Below, one piece after another: positions 1 to 9,784 of a DNA stretch of 44,840 nt. The first letter of the stretch is position 1. Each line of letters starts with the position of its first letter. The notes beneath the pieces are model-generated. The model ran no database searches. It saw only the letters and a list, made by a program, of their open reading frames with translations, and had not been told where the DNA came from. Both the position numbers and the translations under genes were made by a program. The DNA comes from Oscillospiraceae bacterium (GTDB lineage Bacteria; Bacillota; Clostridia; Oscillospirales; CAG-272), in assembly GCA_015063385.1 (NCBI GenBank), contig SVUG01000015.1, forward strand, positions 1 through 44,840, written 5' to 3'.

Positions 1-2
1 AT

Positions 3-76
<74 letters not shown>

Positions 77-80
77 AAAT

Positions 81-156
81 GCGCCCTTAGCTCAGTGGAT
101 AGAGTGCCCGGCTACGAACCGGTAGGTCGAAGGTTCGAATCCTCCAGGGCGCGCCA
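81..156 (+). tRNA. tRNA-Arg (anticodon ACG)
   Basis: Acceptor stem GCGCCCT (81-87) pairs with AGGGCGC (146-152), with discriminator G and encoded CCA (154-156). The anticodon loop CTACGAA gives ACG, expected to be deaminated to ICG by TadA (family knowledge). It directly follows tRNA-Gly and is followed by a long hairpin, suggesting a two-tRNA transcript. Confidence 0.97.
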
Positions 157-196
157 CAAAGAGAGAGACATCCCTTGCGGATGTCTCTCTCTTTGT
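156..196 (+). terminator. long hairpin after tRNA-Gly/Arg
   Basis: An 18-bp perfect inverted repeat (156-173 with 179-196, loop of five bases) begins at the last base of tRNA-Arg. It is very stable, but there is no clean T-run after it, only TCTTG. It may act as a terminator or a 3'-end processing/stability element for the tRNA transcript. Confidence 0.55.
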
Positions 197-376
197 CTTG
201 TGGTGCGTCCTGACCGGATACGAGCCTTGCACTTGCCCGCAAGTGCGAAGGTTCGCATACCCCACACGGAGATCGAAAAGCTTGCTTTTCAGGCGTAGTG
301 GGTGGGTATCTTCACAACGTGAATACCCTCCGGATCTTCTCCCATCTTAAATATATCAACCAATTTGCCATATTAA
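197..376. other. non-coding spacer rich in hairpins
   Basis: No credible gene lies here. It contains short inverted repeats at 229-246 (GCACTTG/CAAGTGC), 245-256 (GCGAA/TTCGC), 275-290 (GAAAAGC/GCTTTTC) and 304-328 (GGGTAT...ATACCC with a small bulge). The first part overlaps the tRNA-Arg-like remnant. I cannot assign a function to the rest. Confidence 0.5.
205..270 (+). pseudogene. probable decayed tRNA-Arg(ACG) copy
   Basis: The segment resembles the adjacent functional tRNA-Arg in order. GCGTCCT (205-211) matches the acceptor GCGCCCT. CCGGATACGAGCC matches the anticodon arm CCGGCTACGAACC at 11 of 13 bases. CGAAGGTTCGCATACCCC resembles the T arm. The D arm is missing, a small hairpin (229-246) sits where the variable loop would be, and the 3' acceptor strand is lost. 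I infer a degenerate tandem duplicate; chance similarity is possible. Confidence 0.35.
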
Positions 377-409
377 AAGCGGATATCTCTTTTTCAGAGA
401 TATCCGCTT
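377..409 (-). terminator. terminator of the leuS operon
   Basis: Inverted repeat AAGCGGATATCTCT/AGAGATATCCGCTT with a five-base loop, just past the leuS stop. Reading on the minus strand it is followed by a short TTTT run. A T-run on the plus side as well would let it stop transcription from both directions. Confidence 0.8.
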
Positions 410-415
410 CCTTTT

Positions 416-2833
416 TTACTTTACAACTATGTTAATAATCTTGCCGGGAACGACAATTTCCTTAACTATCGTCTTACCCTCGATTGCCTGGGCAATCTTC
501 TCGTCGGACTTGACTATCTCAAGGATTTCGTCCTTGCTTGCATTCTTGGCAATATTGAGCACGTTTCTGACCTTGCCGTTTACCTGAATGGGCATCTCGA
601 TAACGTCGCTTGCACACTTTGCCTCGTCATATTTTGGCCAGGACTCGTAAGCGATAGACTCGGAGTGACCAAGCACCTGCCAGATTTCCTCGCCAACGTG
701 AGGAGTAATGCATGACATCATCTTAATGAAGCCCTCAGCAAACTCTCTGGGACAAGTGCCACACTTATAAACCTCGTTGATGAATACCATCATCTGTGCA
801 ATAGCGGTATTGAATCCGAGAGTCTCAAAGTCGCCTGTCACCTTCTTAACAGTCTGGTGATAGAGCCTTGTCAGCTTGCCGTCATCGGTCTCTGTAATAT
901 TAGTAGGCTCGGTAAAGAAGTTCCATACACGGTTAATAAACTTTCTCGCGCCTGCAACAGCGGTGGAGCTCCAGGGCTTTGAAACCTCAAGCGGACCCAT
1001 AAACATCTCGTAAAGGCGAAGCGTATCCGCACCGTACTCACGAACGATGTCGCTGGGATTTACAACGAACTCGGGGAAACGCTTACCCATCTTGATACCG
1101 TTCTCACCGAGAATCATACCCTGGTGAACGAGCTTTTTGAAGGGCTCTTTTACGGGAGAGATACCGTTATCGTAGAGGAATCTGTTCCAGATTCTCGCAT
1201 ACATAAGGTGACCTACAGCGTGCTCAGGACCACCGACGTAAAGGTCGACGGGAAGCCAATGCTCAAGGAGCTTGGGGTCGCAAAGAGCTTTGTCGTTGTT
1301 CGGGTCAATATATCGCATAAAGTACCAGGAGGAGCCTGCCGAGCCGGGCATCGTAGAGGTCTCGCGGATACCCTTTATGCCGTTTTTATCATAATGCTTC
1401 CACTCGGTAGCATTCTCAAGAGGTGCTTTGCCGTTCTTGCCCTTGTAATCCTCAAGCTCGGGAAGAATAAGAGGAAGCTCCTCGTCGGGAAGAAATACGG
1501 TTTCGCCGTCCTCGGTGTAAACGCAAGGAACCGGCTCACCCCAATAGCGCTGACGTGCGAAAATCCATTCGCGGAAGTGATAGTTAACCTTTCTTCTGGC
1601 TACGCCCGCCGCCTCAAGCTTAAGAGTTATAGCCTCCTTCGCCTCCTCAACGGTGAGTCCGCTGAATTCCTCGGAATTTATGAGCTTGCAGCCCTTACCG
1701 AGATAATCCTGCTTCTCGAATGCGCACTCGGAGACGTCGCGTCCCTCAATAACCTGAATCATGGGAATGCCGTGTGCTACGGCATACTCAAAGTCACGCT
1801 GATCGTGGCTGGGAACTGCCATAACCGCACCCGTACCGTAGTTGGCAAGAACGAAATCACCGATAAATACAGGAACCTCCTTGCCGTTTACGGGGTTAAT
1901 AGCGTAAACTCCCTTGAGAGGACAGCCGGTCTTGGTCTTATTAAGCTCGGTTCTGTCCATATCGCTCTTTTTAAGTGTCTCGGCAATATAAGCCTGCACC
2001 TCGTCCTTGTTCTCTACTCTGTCAAGAAGCGACTGAGTAATCTTTCCGTCGGGAGCAAGAACCATAAAGGTGATACCGTATATAGTCTCAATACAGGTGG
2101 TGTATATAGAGAAATTACCGCCGCCGACAAGAGAGAAATCAACCTCAACGCCGGTAGATTTGCCTATCCAGTTGCGCTGAATCTCCTTGGTGGATTCGGG
2201 CCAATCAATCTCGTTCAAGCCATCGAGAAGCTTCTCTGCAAATGCAGGCTGATCAATAACCCACTGCATCATCATGCGCTTCTCTACTGGATAACCGCCG
2301 CGCTCCGACTTGCCGTCTATAACCTCATCGTTGGAAAGAACCGTACCGAGCGCCTCACACCAGTTTACAGGCATCTCAATGCGCTTTGCATAGCCCGCCT
2401 CGTAAAGTCTCTTGAAAATCCACTGTGTCCACTTGTAGAACGAGGGGTCGGAGGTTGCAATCACCTTGGACCAGTCGTAATCAAAGCCAAGCTCGCGAAG
2501 CTGCGCGGAGAAGGTCTTAATGTTCTCCTGAGTAAAGCCGTTGGGGTGATTACCCGTGCTTACGGCATACTGCTCTGCAGGCAGACCAAATGAATCGTAT
2601 CCCATGGGATGAAGAACGTTGTAGCCCTGCATACGCTTCATACGCGACATAATATCGGTCGCAGTATATCCCTCGGGATGTCCTGCGTGAAGTCCTACGC
2701 CGGAGGGATACGGGAACATATCCAAGACGTAATACTTCGGCTTTGAGAAATCCCAAACGTCAGTCTTGAAGGTTTCGTTCTCTGCCCAATATTTTTGCCA
2801 CTTGGCTTCAATATTTGAGTGTTCGTAATTCAT
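416..2833 (-). CDS. leuS: leucyl-tRNA synthetase
   Basis: Class Ia leucyl-tRNA synthetase, 805 aa, the usual bacterial size. It charges tRNA-Leu with leucine in the cytoplasm and edits mischarged amino acids. The HIGH motif is HAGHPEGY near residue 48, within the typical PYPSG...GHPEGYTATD region. The editing insertion spans about residues 225-420. The KMSKS loop is unusual: KMGKRFPE at residues 581-588 (DNA 1070-1093), followed by the conserved VVNPSDIV. It is the last gene of the long minus-strand run, 11 bp after rsfS, and is followed by a terminator. The upstream sequence shows no T-box, so it appears to be expressed with the operon. Confidence 0.96.
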   Translation of the reverse strand: MNYEHSNIEAKWQKYWAENETFKTDVWDFSKPKYYVLDMFPYPSGVGLHAGHPEGYTATDIMSRMKRMQGYNVLHPMGYDSFGLPAEQYAVSTGNHPNGFTQENIKTFSAQLRELGFDYDWSKVIATSDPSFYKWTQWIFKRLYEAGYAKRIEMPVNWCEALGTVLSNDEVIDGKSERGGYPVEKRMMMQWVIDQPAFAEKLLDGLNEIDWPESTKEIQRNWIGKSTGVEVDFSLVGGGNFSIYTTCIETIYGITFMVLAPDGKITQSLLDRVENKDEVQAYIAETLKKSDMDRTELNKTKTGCPLKGVYAINPVNGKEVPVFIGDFVLANYGTGAVMAVPSHDQRDFEYAVAHGIPMIQVIEGRDVSECAFEKQDYLGKGCKLINSEEFSGLTVEEAKEAITLKLEAAGVARRKVNYHFREWIFARQRYWGEPVPCVYTEDGETVFLPDEELPLILPELEDYKGKNGKAPLENATEWKHYDKNGIKGIRETSTMPGSAGSSWYFMRYIDPNNDKALCDPKLLEHWLPVDLYVGGPEHAVGHLMYARIWNRFLYDNGISPVKEPFKKLVHQGMILGENGIKMGKRFPEFVVNPSDIVREYGADTLRLYEMFMGPLEVSKPWSSTAVAGARKFINRVWNFFTEPTNITETDDGKLTRLYHQTVKKVTGDFETLGFNTAIAQMMVFINEVYKCGTCPREFAEGFIKMMSCITPHVGEEIWQVLGHSESIAYESWPKYDEAKCASDVIEMPIQVNGKVRNVLNIAKNASKDEILEIVKSDEKIAQAIEGKTIVKEIVVPGKIINIVVK

Positions 2834-2844
2834 TGTCTATGTCC

Positions 2845-3264
2845 TCAATTCTTTTTAATATCAAATTTTTCATCGACCTCTGCCACAAGGTCGCTGATGT
2901 CTACAGCGCTATCCTCGGGCAGATGCTTGTCGAGATGATAAAACTCGCGGGACGCCCTGTCAAAAACGTTAACAATAACGTCACCAAAATCAACGAGAAG
3001 CCAAGCGTTGCCGCTTCTTCCCTCAATGCGAAGCGGACGTCTGCCCTTTTTCTCCATGGCATCCGCTACGTCGTCAGCAAGTGAAGCCACCTGCGTTGAG
3101 GAGCGGCCTGTTGCATTAACATAATAATCGGTCACGCTCGTTTTTTCTCTTACGTCAAAAAGTCTGACGTCAACAGCTTTTTTTTCGAGAAGAAGCTTTA
3201 CCGACTCTCTGGCAAGCGCGCCGGATTCAGCATCCTTAAGCTCGTTAGTAATAATTTCTTCCAT
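2845..3264 (-). CDS. rsfS: ribosome silencing factor RsfS
   Basis: RsfS/DUF143 family (Iojap-like), about 139 aa. It binds ribosomal protein L14 on the 50S subunit and blocks joining with 30S during nutrient limitation (family knowledge). The sequence has the family core VTDYYV, the segment GNAWLLVDFGDVIVNVF and the C-terminal YHLDKHL. I chose the ATG at 3264 because GGAG lies seven bases before it and it follows the yqeK stop by one base. A longer start at 3276 would overlap yqeK by 11 bp. It lies next to yqeK, as in Bacillus. Confidence 0.93.
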   Translation of the reverse strand: MEEIITNELKDAESGALARESVKLLLEKKAVDVRLFDVREKTSVTDYYVNATGRSSTQVASLADDVADAMEKKGRRPLRIEGRSGNAWLLVDFGDVIVNVFDRASREFYHLDKHLPEDSAVDISDLVAEVDEKFDIKKN

Positions 3265-3265
3265 T

Positions 3266-3904
3266 TTATTCTCCATTTACCGTGAGGTGAGATAATATAT
3301 ATTCTCTCGCCTCTTTTGTACGCTCATTTAATATTCTGCCTTGAAATAAAAGCTTGTTTATGGTATTTTCAAGCGATTTCAAGGTAGCCCTGTGAAGTGC
3401 CGACAGCCTTCCAAAATCGTTTGTCGCCGTTTCTAGCCCTGAGAAAAGCATTTCTCTGACCTCCACACAGGCAGGATAAGTCCTGCCATCCTCGACGTAA
3501 TCTGCAATATAAATGACCTCGTCAAAAAGCGACATTCCCGCCGCGGCGGTCGTGTGATTTTTGAGTGAGGAAAGCAGGTTGTCGCTTGCAAATTCAGGAT
3601 AATCCCACTTTACCGCATACGGTGCTGTGAGTGAATGAAGTATTTCTCTACTCTGAATCTGCTCGTCCGTCAAGGTGACGCCTTGCGAATGTGCAAGCGC
3701 AAAATGCTCCTCCAAGGTATACTCCTTGGTAATATCGTGAAGCAACGCTGCGGCTGAAAGCTCACTTGCGTCGAGTGACGGAAAATACTGTGCAATTCTT
3801 TTAGCCGCGCGCTCAACACCAAGAGTATGTGAAAACCGCTTTTCAGAAAGCCGGCTTTTCACACTCTGCCTTAAATTTTCTAACTGTTTTTCACTAAATT
3901 TCAC
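3266..3904 (-). CDS. yqeK: HD-domain diadenosine tetraphosphatase YqeK
   Basis: YqeK family, 212 aa. These HD-domain enzymes hydrolyse symmetrical Ap4A to ADP (family knowledge). The metal-binding motif LLHDITK lies near residue 54, with His residues at RFSHT and in the later LKNHT segment and an Asp in the IADYVEDGR motif. The start is GTG, with GGAG about six bases upstream. In most Bacillota nadD lies immediately before yqeK; here yhbY ends only 21 bp upstream, so nadD is absent from the cluster. Confidence 0.92.
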   Translation of the reverse strand: MKFSEKQLENLRQSVKSRLSEKRFSHTLGVERAAKRIAQYFPSLDASELSAAALLHDITKEYTLEEHFALAHSQGVTLTDEQIQSREILHSLTAPYAVKWDYPEFASDNLLSSLKNHTTAAAGMSLFDEVIYIADYVEDGRTYPACVEVREMLFSGLETATNDFGRLSALHRATLKSLENTINKLLFQGRILNERTKEAREYILSHLTVNGE

Positions 3905-3925
3905 AAAAACGCTCCAATCAAGCGC

Positions 3926-4213
3926 TTATATTTCAATGCGCTTCTTTTTGGTGGATTCCTTGTAAAGCACGAATTTCGAGCCAACACAGGAAACGACGTC
4001 GCATCCGATTGCCTCGGCAATCTCGTTTGCCGCCTCCTTTGCGGTATAACCGCTGTTATCAAGCACGCGCGCCTTGATAAGCTCACGCGCTTCAAGTGCA
4101 TTATAAATCTGATTACAGGTTTCCTCGCTGATACCGCCCTTTCCTATCTGAAAAATGGTATCAAGATTCTGCGAAAGTGAGCGAAGAGTCGCTCTCTGTT
4201 TACTAGTAAGCAT
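3926..4213 (-). CDS. yhbY: CRM/YhbY-family RNA-binding protein
   Basis: Single CRM domain protein of 95 aa, close to the full family length. These basic proteins associate with pre-50S ribosomal particles (family knowledge). The signature loop GKGG sits at about residues 24-27 and the domain ends with the characteristic FVLYKES strand. A short SD (AGGA) precedes the ATG. It lies between ftsY and yqeK in the operon, a common setting among other ribosome assembly genes. Confidence 0.93.
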   Translation of the reverse strand: MLTSKQRATLRSLSQNLDTIFQIGKGGISEETCNQIYNALEARELIKARVLDNSGYTAKEAANEIAEAIGCDVVSCVGSKFVLYKESTKKKRIEI

Positions 4214-4230
4214 ATATTTATCCTATAATT

Positions 4231-5136
4231 TTATTCAAAAAGTGCAGATGCGAATTCTGCGGAATTAAAGGTCTTCATATCGTCAATTTGCTCACCCACA
4301 CCAATAAACTTAACCGGTATGCCAAGCTCCTTGCGGATAGAAATTACGATACCGCCCTTTGCCGTGCCGTCGAGCTTCGTGAGAACGAGTCCGGTAATCT
4401 TGGACGCTTCCTTGAACTCCTTCGCCTGATAAACGGCGTTTTGTCCGGTAGTAGCGTCAAGAACGAGTAGCGTCTCCTTTGCCGCATCAGGAAGCTCACG
4501 CGCGATTACTCTGTCAATCTTGGCAAGCTCATCCATAAGATTCTTCTTATTGTGAAGTCTTCCTGCGGTATCAACTATCAAAACGTCTGCACCGCGGCTC
4601 TTTACTGCATTTATAGCGTCAAACACGACCGACGCAGGATCAGCGCCTGCCGCCTGCTTAATAATATCAACACCTGCTCTCTCGCACCAAACGGTAAGCT
4701 GCTCTGCCGCTGCCGCGCGGAAGGTATCCGCTGCAGCAACCACAACCTTCTTGCCCCGGGACTTAAGCTCCGCTGACATCTTACCGATAGAGGTGGTCTT
4801 ACCAACGCCGTTTACACCGATAACCAGAATTACCGCAGGCTTTGTGGAAAGATTAAGAGGCTCGTGCTCGCCTATCATAGAGCGGAGTATTCTAAAGAGC
4901 TCGCTCTTTACCTCGCTTGGCTCCTTGATTCTCTTCTCTTTTACAGTGTCGCGAAGCTCGTCGAGAATTTCCTCGGTGGTGTTAACGCCGATGTCAGCGG
5001 AAATAAGCAGCTCCTCAAGCTCGTCAAAAAGGTCCTCATCAACCTTGACGAAGCTCTTTAAAAGATTATCAACCTTCTCAACGATAGCACTTTTAGTTTT
5101 GAATAATCCTTGCTTTAATTTGTCAAAGAACCCCAT
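4231..5136 (-). CDS. ftsY: signal recognition particle receptor FtsY
   Basis: SRP receptor GTPase of 301 aa that docks Ffh-ribosome complexes at the membrane. It shows G1 GVNGVGKTT near residue 107, the DTFRAAA motif, G3 VDTAGR and G4 [10 protein letters not shown]. The acidic N-terminal A domain is short, as usual in Gram-positives. I chose ATG at 5136 ([10 protein letters not shown]), preceded by AAGGAG, rather than the in-frame upstream codon at 5169, which adds a non-conserved Lys/Arg-rich tail inside smc. The gene overlaps the smc stop by 14 bp, implying translational coupling. Confidence 0.95.
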   Translation of the reverse strand: MGFFDKLKQGLFKTKSAIVEKVDNLLKSFVKVDEDLFDELEELLISADIGVNTTEEILDELRDTVKEKRIKEPSEVKSELFRILRSMIGEHEPLNLSTKPAVILVIGVNGVGKTTSIGKMSAELKSRGKKVVVAAADTFRAAAAEQLTVWCERAGVDIIKQAAGADPASVVFDAINAVKSRGADVLIVDTAGRLHNKKNLMDELAKIDRVIARELPDAAKETLLVLDATTGQNAVYQAKEFKEASKITGLVLTKLDGTAKGGIVISIRKELGIPVKFIGVGEQIDDMKTFNSAEFASALFE

Positions 5137-8100
5137 CGAGCAGCTCCTTTTCCTTTCCTTCAATTTCATTTACGTTAAGCTCAATAGCCTGCGAAATACC
5201 TCTCTGAGGCATCGTTATACCATAGAGTCTGTCACCAATCTCCATAGTACCGCGGCGGTGAGTGATAAGTATAAACTGCGTGCCGTCATCAAACTTCTTG
5301 ATGTACTCGCCAAAGCGGTAAACATTGACCTCGTCAAGCGCCGCCTCAATCTCGTCAAGAATACAGAACGGCGTCGGATTTACCTTGAGTATTGCAAACA
5401 GAAGCGCAATAGCAACGAAGGACTGTTCACCACCCGAAAGAAGCGAGAGGCTCTTGATAATCTTGCCGGGAGGTGCCGCCTTAATCTCTATGCCAGACGT
5501 AAGCACGTCCTCAGGCTCGGTAAGAGAAAGCTCTGCATTACCGCCGCCAAACAGCTCACGGAAGGTGATACCGAAGTTCTTGTTTATCGCCTCAAATGCA
5601 TCGACGAAGCTCGTACGCATCTCAACCTCAAGACGCTCAATAATTCCCGTCAGCTCGTTATACGAAGCGGTAAGGTCGTTGAACTGTGTGCTGAGTGAAT
5701 CGTATCTCGCCTTAACCTCGGCAAACTCCTCGATAGCACCGGGGTTATATCCTCCGAGTGCGCGAAGTCTGGACTTGCAGGAGGACTGAATATGTGCAAC
5801 CTCGTCGCGATTTTCCGCAGTGACTGCAGGATAGCCGAAGCCTATCGCATCCTCGTAGGTAATTTCATAGTCGTCCCAAAGCTGCGAGCCGAGCTTGTCC
5901 TGTCTTTCGGTCAGCTGATTCAAGCGGTTTTCATTCCTTATCATAGCCTCGTAGCAGACCTGACGGCTGGCATTCTTGTCCTTAAGCTTGAGGCGGATAT
6001 TTGCAATCTCGCGCTCGAACTCATCGTTGCCTGCTTCGACCTCTATTCGTTTCTGCCTTAAATTTTCCAGCTCTTTATTAAGATTTTCACATTCCTCGGC
6101 ATTTTCAACACGGAGAGCATCAATGCCCGAGCGCTTATTCTTAAGCTCATCAATACGCGCCGATTGTGCCGCGCGGTCGTCCTTAAGCTCACTGATGCGG
6201 CCGTCAAGCGAGGAAATCATTTCCTCTACGTTCTCAACGTCGCGCTTCTTCTCTGCCGCCCTTACGTTAAGGTCTCCGAGCTTCTGATTTATCTCATCAC
6301 GCTTCTCGTCAAGGACGCCCATCTCCTCGCTTACGCGAATTCTGAACGCCTTGAGCGCCTCGATTCGCTCCAGGTTTGCATTATACTCGCCCGAAAGCGA
6401 TATAAGCTCCTCGTCAGCTCTCGTCTGCTGACCGACGAGACCGGAATAATCAGCCTTTAATTTCTCTATAATTTCAAGATTTGCGTTATACTTAGCCTCG
6501 GCATTGTCAAGGGCTGCAAACTGCGAGCGAGAAAGCGTCAAAAGAAGCTCCTTTTCCTGCTCTGCATCGCGGCCTTGGTCCTTTGCCTCGGTAATTTCCT
6601 TTTCTATAAGGGAAAGCTCGTTTTCGATTTCCTTAATATTGGCGGCAAGCTTTTCTGCTTTTTCTTTAAGCTCTGCTATGGTACTAAGGCGTGAGAGAAT
6701 ACCGCTGTCGCGCTTTGCGCTACCGCCGGTGAAAGCACCGCCCGCGTTAATAACCTGACCGTCAAGTGTGACGATTTTCACCTTATATTTCAGGCGCTTA
6801 GCCGCTTCGGAGGCGTTTTCAATATTATCAAAAACAACCGTACGAAGAAGCAGCCACTCTATAATCGAGCGATACGCCTTATCCGAAGAAACGAGAGTAT
6901 CTGCTCTGCCGACGTAGCCGGTCATTTTTGCGCTATCGCGGATTTCGTCGGTTTCACTTGCAGACCTGATAGCCGAAATCGGATAGAAGGTTGCACGTCC
7001 TGCGTTAGCACTCTTGAGCGCGTAGATTGCCGCCTTGGCGGTTTCCTCGCTCTCAACGACGATATTCTGCAGGCTTGCACCGAGTGCCGTCTCAATAGCG
7101 GTTATGTATTTTTTATCAATGCTTATAAGCGAGGAAAGCGGGCCGTATATCTGTCCCTTACCCGAAATTTTGCCGTCCTTGTATGCGCGCATTACGTATT
7201 TAATGCTCTCGGCATAGCCCTCGAAATGATCATTCATTCGCTGGAGCATCTCCGCACGCTCGGTGGCAGTATTGCGTTCAACTCTCGCCTCTCCGAGCGA
7301 CTGCGCAAGTCTCTCGCGCTTCTCGGTAAGCGAGGACAGCTTTTCCTCAGCCTCGGCAATTATCGCATCCTTTTCGGCAATACTTGCTTTAAAGCCTGCT
7401 GCCGCCTTGTCACAGCGTTCAGCCTCCGCTTTAAGAATGATGCCGTCTGCTTCATATTTTGCAATCTCCGACTCGATGTCATGCGATTTCGTGCCGTCGC
7501 TCACTTTAGAGCTCTTAAGCACGCCAATTCTGACGTTAAGGCTTCCGAGATTTCCCTCCTCGACGGTAAGCTCGTCGAGAGCCTCCTCAAGCTGGCGCTT
7601 TGCCTCGGTTATCCTTGCAATAAGATTCTGCTCCTCGGAAAGAAGCTCAAGCCTTACGTCCATAATAGACTTATACTCGGCCTCAAGCTGCTCTTTACGG
7701 GCAAGATACTCGCTTTTCGTCTTCTCAAGCGAAGCACTACCTGCATCAAGCTGGGAAATTCTTATATTGCAAGCCTCGATAAGCTCTGCGGAGTGCGCAA
7801 AATCAGATTCTGCCACGCGAAGTGCGTTATCAAGCTGATGCATACGGTCCGTGGTAAGTCTGATGCTCTCAAGAAGCTGCTCGGAAACTGCCTTATTGCT
7901 CTGCGCTTTGTTGTAGAGCGTTTCGTTCTGCGCCTCGAGGTCAGAGATAACCTGGTCAACTATCTCAAGGTCGCGGTGTGAGAGCTTCAAAACGTTTTCA
8001 GCCTCTGCTATATCCTCGCGAATCTTCTTGGTGTCAAAGAGCCAAAGAGATACGTCGGCTCTCTTTTTTTCCTCGTAGAGCGCAAGACCTTTTTTCGCCT

Positions 8101-8737
8101 TTTCAGCCTCTTTCTCAAGAGGTCCAACGCGGTTTTCGAGCTCGGTAAGAATATCTCTGACACGGTCGAGGTTATCCTGCGTAGCCTTGAGCTTACGCTC
8201 CGACTCCTCTTTTCTGTGGCGGTACTTGGAAATGCCCGCCGCCTCCTCAAAGATGTTTCTTCTCTCGTCGCTCTTTTTAGAAATAATCTCGGCTATTTTG
8301 CCCTGACCGATAATGGAATATCCCTCACGGCCGACACCCGTGTTCATAAACAGCTCGTAGATGTCACGAAGTCTCCTCGGCTGACGGTTAATGAGATATT
8401 CACTCTCACCCGTACGGTAATAGCGTCTTGTGACTACGACCTCGTCAAACTCCGAGTCAAGACGGTGATTCGGGTCAGAGTTATCAAAGGTGACCGACAC
8501 CTCCGCAAAGCCCATAGGGCGACGGTCGTCAGTACCGCCGAAGATAACGTCCTCCATCTTCGTGCCTCGGATATTACGGCTGGAAAGCTCACCGAGAACC
8601 CAACGCATAGCGTCGGAAATATTGGATTTACCGCTTCCATTAGGTCCGACGATTACGGTAGCACCGCGCTCAAAGGAAAGAACCGTACGGTTCGGGAAGG
8701 ATTTAAATCCGTGAAGTTCGAGTGATTTTAAGTACAT
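5123..8737 (-). CDS. smc: chromosome segregation protein SMC
   Basis: Full-length SMC ATPase, 1204 aa, the core of the ScpAB-SMC condensin complex. The Walker A motif GPNGSGKSN is at residues 31-39. Two long coiled coils flank a hinge at about residues 520-640 (IYGPLSSLI...). The C-terminal head has the signature [11 protein letters not shown] and Walker [13 protein letters not shown]. The signature uses GGEQSFVA rather than the commoner GGERALTA. It lies upstream of and overlaps ftsY, a classic Bacillota pairing. Confidence 0.97.
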   Translation of the reverse strand: MYLKSLELHGFKSFPNRTVLSFERGATVIVGPNGSGKSNISDAMRWVLGELSSRNIRGTKMEDVIFGGTDDRRPMGFAEVSVTFDNSDPNHRLDSEFDEVVVTRRYYRTGESEYLINRQPRRLRDIYELFMNTGVGREGYSIIGQGKIAEIISKKSDERRNIFEEAAGISKYRHRKEESERKLKATQDNLDRVRDILTELENRVGPLEKEAEKAKKGLALYEEKKRADVSLWLFDTKKIREDIAEAENVLKLSHRDLEIVDQVISDLEAQNETLYNKAQSNKAVSEQLLESIRLTTDRMHQLDNALRVAESDFAHSAELIEACNIRISQLDAGSASLEKTKSEYLARKEQLEAEYKSIMDVRLELLSEEQNLIARITEAKRQLEEALDELTVEEGNLGSLNVRIGVLKSSKVSDGTKSHDIESEIAKYEADGIILKAEAERCDKAAAGFKASIAEKDAIIAEAEEKLSSLTEKRERLAQSLGEARVERNTATERAEMLQRMNDHFEGYAESIKYVMRAYKDGKISGKGQIYGPLSSLISIDKKYITAIETALGASLQNIVVESEETAKAAIYALKSANAGRATFYPISAIRSASETDEIRDSAKMTGYVGRADTLVSSDKAYRSIIEWLLLRTVVFDNIENASEAAKRLKYKVKIVTLDGQVINAGGAFTGGSAKRDSGILSRLSTIAELKEKAEKLAANIKEIENELSLIEKEITEAKDQGRDAEQEKELLLTLSRSQFAALDNAEAKYNANLEIIEKLKADYSGLVGQQTRADEELISLSGEYNANLERIEALKAFRIRVSEEMGVLDEKRDEINQKLGDLNVRAAEKKRDVENVEEMISSLDGRISELKDDRAAQSARIDELKNKRSGIDALRVENAEECENLNKELENLRQKRIEVEAGNDEFEREIANIRLKLKDKNASRQVCYEAMIRNENRLNQLTERQDKLGSQLWDDYEITYEDAIGFGYPAVTAENRDEVAHIQSSCKSRLRALGGYNPGAIEEFAEVKARYDSLSTQFNDLTASYNELTGIIERLEVEMRTSFVDAFEAINKNFGITFRELFGGGNAELSLTEPEDVLTSGIEIKAAPPGKIIKSLSLLSGGEQSFVAIALLFAILKVNPTPFCILDEIEAALDEVNVYRFGEYIKKFDDGTQFILITHRRGTMEIGDRLYGITMPQRGISQAIELNVNEIEGKEKELLDGVL

Positions 8738-8752
8738 TTATTTTCTCCAAAT

Positions 8753-9784
8753 TTAATTATCAGATAAGCGGTTTACTTTAACAAGCACATCTCGTCCGAG
8801 TAAATCCGCCGATTCTTTAAAGCAGAGCTTTAGACTCGGGTACTCCTCCGACAAGCGTAGCTTGTTGATTTTTTTCTGTCCCACGGCCTTTGAAAGTGAA
8901 CCACGCGAGACGAGAATATCTATAGCACTATCACCTGACACGTCAGTGTCAGTGAGTAATTTTCTTATTTTTCTGTAGTATAGCTCGTTTTCTATAAGCT
9001 CTCCGAGCGACGGGTGATTCGGGCCTGCGTAGTAGGTATCCTCGGACGAAAGATTTTCATTTGCCGCAAGGCCTATTCTTATAACGTCAACACCCGCTTC
9101 GTCGAATATTTCAAGCACGTTTGCCGAGCGCGAAATCGCCTCACTAATCGAAAGAGGAGTATACTCCCCCTGCTCTGCCATATCGCAAAGCTCGGTCTGT
9201 CTGAATACCACCGTAGGATATATTCTTGCAGCACTAGCACCCGAGGAAACGATGAAATTAGCCGTTAGAGTCTCGGAAGCCGCATCAGCCCCGGGAAGTC
9301 CTATCATCATCTGCCCGACGAGCGAGAATCCGGAGTCTACAATCATTTTACAGGCGCGCTTTTCGGCGCTGAAATCGTGACCGCGTTTAGTCAAGGAAAG
9401 CACCTTATCCGACGCGCTCTGAAGCCCGAGCTCAACGGTTTTCACACCGTATTTCTTGAGAATAGCGAGTATTTCCTCGTCAATATAATCAGGTCTCGTA
9501 GAGCATCTGATAGACTTCACAGCACCGCAAAGGACGTACTCATATGCCGTTTTTAGAAGCGAGCACATAAGCTCGCGGTCAATGCCCGTGAAAGAGCCTC
9601 CAAAAAAGGCAATCTCAACCTCGGCGTCCGACTCAACCGTAGCAAGCGCTTCGTCAATTATCGTCCTTACACGTCCTAAGTCGAACTCCGTGACTCCCGA
9701 AATGGTGCGCTGATTGCAAAAAACGCATTGGTTTGGGCATCCGAGGTGCGGAATAAATATTGGAATATTGACGTGACGGCTCAT
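8753..9784 (-). CDS. radical SAM protein, Elp3-like without acetyltransferase domain
   Basis: Radical SAM protein of 343 aa. The cluster-binding cysteines are C16-x3-C20-x2-C23, followed by a glycine-rich SAM-binding strand (FFGGSFTG). Clostridia commonly carry such a gene between rnc and smc, annotated as Elp3/COG1243-like. The C-terminal part resembles the radical SAM C-terminal extension, but there is no GNAT acetyltransferase domain, so Elp3-type tRNA modification is not established. Its stop codon is 15 bp before smc, and its start overlaps the rnc stop by 4 bp. Substrate unknown. Confidence 0.8.
   Translation of the reverse strand: MSRHVNIPIFIPHLGCPNQCVFCNQRTISGVTEFDLGRVRTIIDEALATVESDAEVEIAFFGGSFTGIDRELMCSLLKTAYEYVLCGAVKSIRCSTRPDYIDEEILAILKKYGVKTVELGLQSASDKVLSLTKRGHDFSAEKRACKMIVDSGFSLVGQMMIGLPGADAASETLTANFIVSSGASAARIYPTVVFRQTELCDMAEQGEYTPLSISEAISRSANVLEIFDEAGVDVIRIGLAANENLSSEDTYYAGPNHPSLGELIENELYYRKIRKLLTDTDVSGDSAIDILVSRGSLSKAVGQKKINKLRLSEEYPSLKLCFKESADLLGRDVLVKVNRLSDN

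Noticed and set aside
1124-2593. 489-codon open frame on the plus strand inside leuS
   Set aside because: It is the antisense shadow of a clearly conserved gene; the translation has no recognisable domain and no RBS.
2834-2844. T-box leader for leuS
   Set aside because: Only 11 bp separate rsfS and leuS; there is no room for a T-box.
5137-5169. N-terminal extension of FtsY
   Set aside because: The extension is not conserved and the ATG at 5136 has an ideal SD.
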